Assembly (NCBI GenBank): GCA_035235625.1
Contig: CP141140.1
Span: forward strand, 2,837,330-2,901,329
DNA: 64,000 nucleotides
Direction of reading: 5' to 3'
DNA from: Saururus chinensis
Taxonomy: Eukaryota > Streptophyta > Magnoliopsida > Piperales > Saururaceae
The notes under the pieces were generated by a model. The model ran no database searches. It had not been told where the DNA came from and saw only the letters and a program-made list of their open reading frames with translations. Both the position numbers and the translations under genes were made by a program. Shown one piece after another: positions 57,579 to 64,000 of this stretch (within the stretch, counting starts at the first letter, position 1; each line of letters starts with the position of its first letter).

Positions 57579-57960
57579 TGCTAAGTATTAATCATATGTA
57601 TATATATATATTTTGAAGTGATATTTACAACTTTAATAGAATGGAATTATAGTTGTTATAATCTTTTTTTATTTTTGTAATGTTGATGTGATTTTCTAAA
57701 TTAATATGGTTTTTTATAGGATAAAATAATTTGGGTTGTAAATGGGATTCGAGCTCAATTCGAACGTAGGTTCGAGCTACTATAGTGTATTTTTGAGCTC
57801 GAGATTAAATCGAGTTTCGAGTTCCTTAGCCGAATTGAACTCGGGCTAGGCTTCAAGCTGTTCGATTGAGTTTGAGCCGAGCTCGAGCCGAGCTTTTAAA
57901 AATCGAGCTTGAGTCCAAAAACTTCAAAACTCGGTTCGACTCGGCTCGTTAGCGCCCTTA

Positions 57961-58721
57961 AGCACAAGACATTCAAAGTCAAGGAGCATACAATTTGAAC
58001 AATAAAAAAGGCTCTTAGCTTCATTGAGTGTTTTAAAACCAAGACTGAATTAGGTTCAACCAAACCTATTAAAAACGTCCTATACCCTATTTATTTATAT
58101 CATAGGCCTTATACCATTTATGATTAGACGAGAAAAATGAAGAGGCGAGACTACCTTCCTTATTAAATCAAAGATGTTGTAAGACCTACAATATAAAAAA
58201 ATAGGGTATAGGAATATTATTTTCTTTTTTTTTAAATACTTGTAAGAATAAATTTGTATGACTTGTTTATCTAGCCATCACTCAATAGAAAATAAATTTT
58301 GGTTTTTGTTGTCTTCTTTTTTCTTGTTGGACTCTCAGTGTTGATGTTCGTAAAGAAATAATTGTTATCTTTTGACAATAACCCAATATATGCAATCACT
58401 TGTGAGGGCTTCTTTGTCTGTAACAATTTATTCCCTAAATGTTAAATAAAATTATCCTTTGTTAAAATTACTATTATTATTATATTATGTATTACTACCA
58501 TCATCTTAATATTATTTTAATAATTACTCCTTTAGTTTGACATTAATAGTTCTATTTTATTTTTTAAAATAAAATAATTTTAATTTATTTTAAAATATCC
58601 AATTGAACTATTAAAGTAGAACAAAGAGATTATTATTATTATTATTATTATTGTTATTATTATTATTATTGTTATTATTATTATTATTAAAGGATACACA
58701 TTCCTACTTCTTTCATACATA
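57961..58721. other. Intergenic, no gene recognised
   Basis: AT-rich sequence. The only distinct feature is the ATT microsatellite at its right. Confidence 0.4.
58628..58689. repeat. (ATT)n microsatellite
   Basis: About 20 ATT units with two GTT interruptions. Confidence 0.95.
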
Positions 58722-58741
58722 TGAAGAGCTTGTCTAGAGTA
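58722..58741. repeat. 20-bp direct repeat, left copy
   Basis: TGAAGAGCTTGTCTAGAGTA is repeated exactly at 59331-59350. The pair brackets the foldback and could be a target duplication. Confidence 0.9.
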
Positions 58742-58839
58742 ATAAACATGCTAGCTCCATCTCTCTTTCCCTCCCCCTCTCCCCCCCCTCTCTCTCTTTC
58801 TCCCACCTCCCATGCACCCACAGTTTTAACACTACATGC

Positions 58840-59148
58840 CAATAGGATTTAATCAAGAGCTCTCCCACAACTAGGAGAGGGAAGAGTTTTTCCTTCTCTT
58901 CACTGACAATGAGCCTAGCAAGCAAAAGCCACACATGAGGGACTTTCATCCACAAGATTAACGACACACACCAACACACATTAGTGTCAATATCACTGAT
59001 GCTAATGTGCACTTGTGTGTGTATCATCGATCTTAAATATCCAGGGCTCCTATGTGTGGCTTACGCTAGGATCAATGTCAGTGAAGAATATGAAAAACTC
59101 TTCCCTAGGAGAGATCTAACCAGCCCAACTAAAGTTGGATTGGCCTAT
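58840..59148. repeat. Long foldback, about 130-bp arms
   Basis: The left arm (GGGAAGAGTTTTTCCTTCTC, TTCACTGACAATGAGCCTAG, AGCCACACATGAGG, CACATTAGTGTCA) and the inverted right arm (GGGAAGAGTTTTTCATATTC, TTCACTGACATTGATCCTAG, AGCCACACATAGGA, CACATTAGCATCA) match at roughly 75-80%. The centre is near 58999 with almost no loop. It could be a MITE or an inverted-duplication small-RNA locus. Confidence 0.8.
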
Positions 59149-59455
59149 AGTCATATCTCTTTACATTTTTTGTTGAAGTAAATAATATAAGAAAGGCTGA
59201 CCAAAAAAAAAGTATGCTCTAAAGTGGGATATTTGTTTTGCACTTGTGAGCTAGTAGGTGAAAACCACACAAAAGTAATGAATGGAAGTCTTGATGAAAC
59301 ATGACTCTAGCGTATTATAATTAAACAATGTGAAGAGCTTGTCTAGAGTATTAGCAAAATTTTGAAAAGTGGCCCTGCAAATTAAAAACAATATCACAAG
59401 AATGAAATGCATATGAAAAAAACACCTCTAACTGTTTGGTTTTAGGAAAGATTAC

Positions 59456-61552
59456 CTATTGTCATCTAAAGCTTGAACTTGAAACTTTGTTAGAAAATCA
59501 AGGCCTTCAAGTGCCACAGATTGTCATCTAAAAGTTACTTTTGTTTATGCAAATATATTCCCGCAACATTCCCAATATCATCAGTGCTACTTTGAAAATT
59601 TTGCATCTTCAATGACATTGAGTCACCTATTGTTTGAATTTATCTCTCAATGTCCAAAGCATCCTTCTTTAGTTTATCCATTCTATCGCCTAAATTCTCA
59701 TATGACTCATAAAGAAGTGTCATTCCGGCCTCCTCTCACCCTCATCTCTAGCTGCCCTGTTGGACCATGGTATGGGCTTGGGCTCGGTTTGGTCCAATGT
59801 GTCACGGTCCGGGTGAGTTGGTACAGGCCACGCTGTCCAAGGGTGGTGGGGGCAGTTACGCCAACCCCACATATGCCTTCATTACACATAATTAGAGTGG
59901 GACCCACATATGTCACACATGTACACTGGACATACATCTAGGTGTGCATTTACACATCATGGGGCCTAGACACGCAAATTAGGTGTCAAGGGTGGGACCC
60001 TTGGTTAGCAAGGGGTCGACCCTGTTATGGGCTTGGTCGTGTGCAGGGTGTCCAAGCCTCCGCGGGCTCTGAGAGACAGAGCCTACGCTCATTGTGATTA
60101 AACCTCTATAATAAACCGGTAGGAATTTAGCAAGCAGACCCATTTAATCTCAGCCCAATTCTGGCCCACCTAAATAAGGAAAGAAGGAGGATATTTAAAG
60201 AGAGGAGGAGGCTGACCTAATTGGCTGGCCGCCACACCCTCTCCTCCTCCCTCCCAAATCAGTCCGCCCCCCTCTCTTGTTTGTGGGTGCAACCTGCACC
60301 TTGCTGCTGGCCGCCCTCATTCTCCTCTCCTTTTGGTCTATTTTGGCAGGCTATTCAAAGGAGAGGACTCTCCTTCTTTGCTGGGACATGGAGGCTGAAG
60401 TAAAGGGGAGACTACACTGAGAATTCCTGCAATCTAAGAGGTGGTTTGAGAGGGATCATCACATAAAAGTATTTATCCTTAACTTTGCTCGTTTGATCTT
60501 GTCTTTGGCGTGTAAGATCTAATTGTGGAGGACGTGCAAGGGCTAGAACACCCAGGTCAGTCCGTCATCTCTCCTATATTTGATATTTCCCTTTAATTGA
60601 TTGAATGAGATACATGTTTATTGCTAATTGATATTAGATTGATGCATGCTTTGTGTAGATCTTTTGTAAAGTTGGATTTTTTGATCTGTGCGCCCTCACC
60701 CTACCACCAAGCTTCCGCTGGCCAGCCACACTACATGCCCTTCTTGCAACACAAATTGAGAAGCTACAATCTCCTTTGATTGGTCAAACATATCATCAAT
60801 TTGGTTCTCAACTTGCTTCGACATTTGAGACACTTCTTAGGTATGTAAATTAATAGAAACAAAAGATTCTTGTAAGTACTTTGAACTTTTAAGCAACAAA
60901 TATGACACTCCTTCAATATTGTCTAACTTTTCTTCAGCAAATTAGGCTGATTGCTTCAATTGATTCACCAACCTTTCAGTTTCATGTTTTAAATCCTCAG
61001 TCCTACAACATTTACATGTTCTCTCTATGGTTAATAATTGATATTAGACATTACAAGATAAACAACAAAAGAATTTGAAACAAAAGCAAATACAATGTTG
61101 ATAGAGTTACTTTCAAGGAAGAATTTGAGGTAGATCTTATAACGAACTCATTTAAATTACCAAGACACTTCACCATGGGAGTCCCCAGGTCACAAGAAGG
61201 AAAAGGAGGTCTTACATACTCTCTAGAAACAATCAGTAAGATATCATGCTAGTCTAGATTGCATTTCTTTGTTGGCTATTATCTCTGAGCACCCTGCAAA
61301 CAAGTTGCCATAAGCATTATGCCAACATGAGTTAGAGCTCACCATCTTCGTTTTTTGCATTTTCGACAAATTGAATCCCTTTGGGATTATTGTGTGCTTG
61401 TAGTGAAAATTCAGCAGCCTTTGATGGCATTGAGGGCTACGAGTTGTCATTTGGTTGCTTGTTTGTTGAGGAGAAACAACCCATGCATCATATTGACATA
61501 TCCGTGACAGTAATACCAAAAAGAAAAGATGAAAAGTTGTCCTATTTTTCAC
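59456..61552 (-). pseudogene. GEX1-like (gamete nuclear-fusion protein) pseudogene
   Basis: The minus strand starts MKNRTTFHLFFLVLLS, a signal-peptide-like sequence, then after a frameshift NSCWHNAYGNLFAGCSEI, next TDCF, PPFPSCD, PMVKCLGNLNE. Coiled-coil exon pieces follow: LKHETERLVNQLKQSA, FAEEKLDNIEG, KYLQESFVSI, VENQIDDMFDQSKEIVASQ. Beyond a 1 kb insert come ENLGDRMDKLKKDALDIER, DIGNVAG and SVALEGLDFLTKFQVQALDD, ending at a donor at 59456. The order matches plant GEX1/KAR5-like proteins of the nuclear envelope needed for karyogamy. Stops (for example where the conserved Trp after SRLA should be) and frameshifts show it is dead. The membrane-spanning C-terminus was not found. Confidence 0.8.
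59718..60735 (+). mobile_element. LTR-like insert splitting the GEX1 pseudogene
   Basis: About 1 kb of foreign sequence separates two parts of one coiled-coil coding stretch. It could run from TGTCATTCCGG to CACACTACA (TG...CA). It contains a possible TATA box (GATATTTAAAGAG near 60191) followed by a pyrimidine-rich leader, as in LTRs. No target duplication was found, so the exact edges and class are uncertain. Confidence 0.5.
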
Positions 61553-61599
61553 TTAAACCTTTGCAAAAGATACTACTAGACCTCAATCTGTAATAGAGT

Positions 61600-63000
61600 T
61601 AACAATGCTTCTTCAGGAAGAAGAGAAAGATATAAACAAATAAAGCAGATTGATACATAAAAAACATGTCAACGAAACCACAATCCAGGTTCCTCAGACA
61701 TGTAATCATGAGATGGAATTGTGATATCTTCACTCCTCTAAAGAACTTAATGCTAATTTATTGAGACGTAGTTATCAAAACTATAATCATATATATTTTG
61801 TTGGTATTTTGTTCTCTATGAATATTAGCGTTTTACAACATTTCTCACACTTGATATTTAGAAGGGAGTATCCCGACAGATCTTGTTCATTCTCTTATGC
61901 TACTTATTATGAAGAACAAAATAGATATTTGTTATATTAATAGGTTCCTTGAATACTTCCTATTATTTGATAAGATCAATATTTATTCCACAATTAAAGG
62001 CCAAAGATATTAATAAAGACTATCACAGTCACTTAATATTAATCTTATAATTCACCATGTGTACATTGACAATGAAATATATAAAAAACTATTCAAATAT
62101 TATATACTTTATAATCTTTCATATTTAATTTCATTAGGTAAAACAAATAAATAATATTGAATTAAATAACATAGATAATTAATTAACCTACATTATTGAC
62201 ATTGATTTTTATTTTAAATTGCATTACTTTATTATTTAAATGTGGCCAATAAAAAAGGAGAGGAGTGGCATTAGGGACGGACCCACGGTCATGCTCCTCT
62301 CAGCCCATGAAATTTTTATATAATTTATTAGGTAAGGCCACATGGCCACTTTGATTTGTTCTTTTAGGAGGGGTTAAGCGGCTCCCCCAAGGATTTTGAC
62401 CCCTCATTGAGCTAATTCTTTGGCTCCTTCCCTGAGTGGTGTACACATTACCATGTAAGCATGTAATAAACCTATTTTTATAGGAGTTTCCAACTTAGCT
62501 TGGCAAGACACTTGTCTATATTTTGATCCTTGACCTCTATATTTCTATATGAACATTTTCTTTAGAACATTTATTAATAAAAAACATATTTTTTTTTAAT
62601 TTCACAACATTAATGCTTCACACTGACTTAATTGAGAGCTGATAAATGTTATTCAATAAGAAAAATAAATTAAAATTAAATCATACCAAGAGATTCTAAA
62701 CTTAGTTGTCATACAAAAGTAGCAAGGAAAGAGGGTAAAATATGTTTAGCCACAAAACTTGGAAACTAAGAGATGAGTAAAAACTAGGAAACTAAGGATA
62801 AGCAATTCGTCACCCCTATTTTAGCAGCCCACGTGCAAGGCCCATAGGGCCCAAAATCGGTGCTCCAGACGCCCATGCTGTGAGCGAAGACGAACGCCCA
62901 ATGCGTCAATGTCAGTGGCACAAAACTCTACTGTGAGTTTCAATCTCATAAAGTCACCCACTAAGAGAAGAAAGCTTTGAAACTCGGAATTAATCCATGT
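61600..63000. other. Intergenic, AT-rich, no gene recognised
   Basis: I see no coding, tandem or inverted structure I can support here. Confidence 0.4.
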
Positions 63001-63052
63001 TTTAACTCTTCAACTCCTCCAAAAGTGTCCTAATGACTTGAGTAGAGCTACT

Positions 63053-63091
63053 ATGTGGATGTGGATGTGGACGTGGACGTGGACGGGCGAT
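63053..63091. repeat. (GTGGAY)n hexanucleotide repeat
   Basis: A run of GTGGATGTGGACGTGGAC-like hexamers, about six units. Confidence 0.9.
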
Positions 63092-63140
63092 GAGGTAGTC
63101 AGGGAGTACAACCCGGTCACTAAAACTTGGTGTGAGAATC

Positions 63141-63192
63141 ACCTGTGAAGCACTCTCACCAATTGGTGAGAGTGCCCAATAAAAAATAGCCA
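63141..63192. repeat. Inverted repeat, left arm
   Basis: GTGAAGCACTCTCACCAATT and GGTGAGAGTGCCCAATAAAA are the inverse of 63547-63598. The arm itself contains the dyad ACTCTCACC/GGTGAGAGT. Confidence 0.85.
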
Positions 63193-63379
63193 TGTGTACT
63201 CTCTCAAAATTTTAGTGAACCCAAGTTTTTATTCAGTTTTTTGATAAACCAACTGGTTCAAATAAAAAGAAATTTGGGTTTCTATGAACCCAAATCGTCT
63301 TCGCATATTTAATATTTCTCATCCACAACCTCCCTAATTGTGGAGCCGGAAGAGGCAATTCTCACTCCGCTGCATGGGA

Positions 63380-63525
63380 GAGACAAGCCGGAGGTTCCTC
63401 CGCCCCCTAATCTAGTGGCCCTGGATTCGCCCACCCATCCACATGCGGTGGCGGTGGTGGCTCTCATGCCACCGCCCAAAAGAGGAGAGCCGAAGGTTCC
63501 TCCTTCCTCTAATCTACAGCCCCCG
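63380..63525. repeat. Duplicated GC-rich segment, period about 108
   Basis: AGCCGGAGGTTCCTCCGCCC near 63387 and GAGCCGAAGGTTCCTCCTTC near 63488 are followed by CTAATCTAGTGG and CTAATCTACAGC. This makes both strands look open over about 100 codons without a recognisable product. Confidence 0.6.
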
Positions 63526-63546
63526 GTCACTTACATGATCCGACGT

Positions 63547-63598
63547 GCATGCCTCTTATTGGGCACTCTCACCCATTCCGGTGAGAGTGCTTCACAGC
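63547..63598. repeat. Inverted repeat, right arm
   Basis: TATTGGGCACTCTCACCCAT and CCGGTGAGAGTGCTTCACAG mirror 63141-63192. The 350 bp between the arms may belong to a small inverted-terminal element. Confidence 0.85.
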
Positions 63599-63599
63599 A

Positions 63600-64000
63600 G
63601 ATCCGCAACGAGATCCGAAGTGCTCTCTTTGGTTGTTCCTTGTCCTTTCTCTCTCTGGCTTAAGCACTCAGAGGAGGCTGAATACGAGTTACCGGAAGTT
63701 AGCGTTGATCTATTGTCTTTGTTCGGGGCTTTGATTTGCCTCCCATTCGGTGTATATGTTCAAAAAGTGAGTTCTTTTATTATTCCTCACTCCTCCCTTC
63801 TTTTTTCCTTTGGGGTGGTGTTATGAACTCTACTAATCAGAGTTCTACAATTGGGTGAATGAGGGACGAAGAGAGGAAGAGGTCTTCCACTAGTTCAGGC
63901 TGAACTAGAGAAGGGACGAAGGGCTAGGAGAGAGAGACGTCGGGAAGAGAGAAAAGAGATTAGGGCTAATTGATTTCTTGCCTCCAATCAAGGCGCTAAG
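63600..64000. other. Right edge, no gene recognised
   Basis: A short plus-strand frame ends near 63826. A GA-rich stretch follows (63860-63965). A gene could begin beyond the window, but nothing here shows it. Confidence 0.35.

Larger units (their letters stand above)
55126..57960. mobile_element. Second copy of the 10426 hAT family, inverted
   Basis: The right end, inverted, reads TAAGGGCGCTAACGAGCCGAG, as at 10426. Subterminal zones carry the same CTCGA-rich motifs. The internal segment at about 55850-56110 is the reverse complement of 12130-12370 in the first copy, and 57640-57960 is the reverse complement of 10430-10690. The left terminus is decayed (TAACGCTGAGTCG) and the flanking octamers match at only 4 of 8. 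It is enlarged by nested foldbacks and AT microsatellites. No transposase was found. Confidence 0.8.

Noticed and set aside
61381-61593. Plus-strand 70-codon frame
   Set aside because: Antisense to the GEX1-like N-terminal exon.

Overview
This is a 64 kb piece of a repeat-rich flowering-plant nuclear genome. The evidence is spliced genes with GT-AG introns, plant-type LTR retrotransposons, MULE and hAT elements, MITEs and long AT microsatellites. Two genes look fully intact as spliced coding regions and a third is a short mitochondrial protein gene, also intact. Most other DNA is nested transposon debris. I cannot name the species from the sequence alone.

Layout. 1-407 is the end of an LTR whose family recurs at 36186-39546. 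408 to about 15630 is one old Mutator-like element (MULE). It has a transposase reading rightwards (408-6661) and a DUF1985/ULP1-protease-like gene reading leftwards (15049-8750), so the two genes converge. The transposase is split by a 5.3 kb chromovirus-like Ty3/gypsy element (960-6285, TSD TTAAC). The protease gene is split by a 2.3 kb non-autonomous hAT (10426-12766, 8-bp TSD). 15634-19897 is a 4.3 kb solo LTR (TSD TCAGA). 20961-25584 is BCE2, the E2 acyltransferase of mitochondrial branched-chain 2-oxoacid dehydrogenase, in 8 exons. 27159 to about 29500 is an LTR-like block with a triplicated upstream segment. 29720-34319 is a second 4.6 kb solo LTR of the 15634 family in the opposite orientation, so BCE2 lies between inverted 4 kb repeats. 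36177-40601 is a hAT-like element split within its first nine bases by a 3.4 kb solo LTR.

41439-48679 (minus) is WHIRLY1, a plastid-targeted single-stranded DNA-binding protein, in 7 exons. 49176-53608 (plus) is SDH7, a small mitochondrial complex II subunit, in 4 exons. They are head to head across 496 bp. 54525-54941 is a MITE and 55126-57960 is a second copy of the 10426 hAT family. 58722-59350 is a foldback bracketed by 20-bp direct repeats. 59456-61552 (minus) is a decayed GEX1-like pseudogene. The last 2.4 kb holds short inverted repeats and microsatellites.

The least expected signal is in the MULE. Its introns and intergenic spacers, on both sides of later insertions, carry a recurring 20-bp imperfect palindrome of form TCGTGT-N8-ACACGA that I did not find in its exons. 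All identifications come from reading the sequence; no database search was run.
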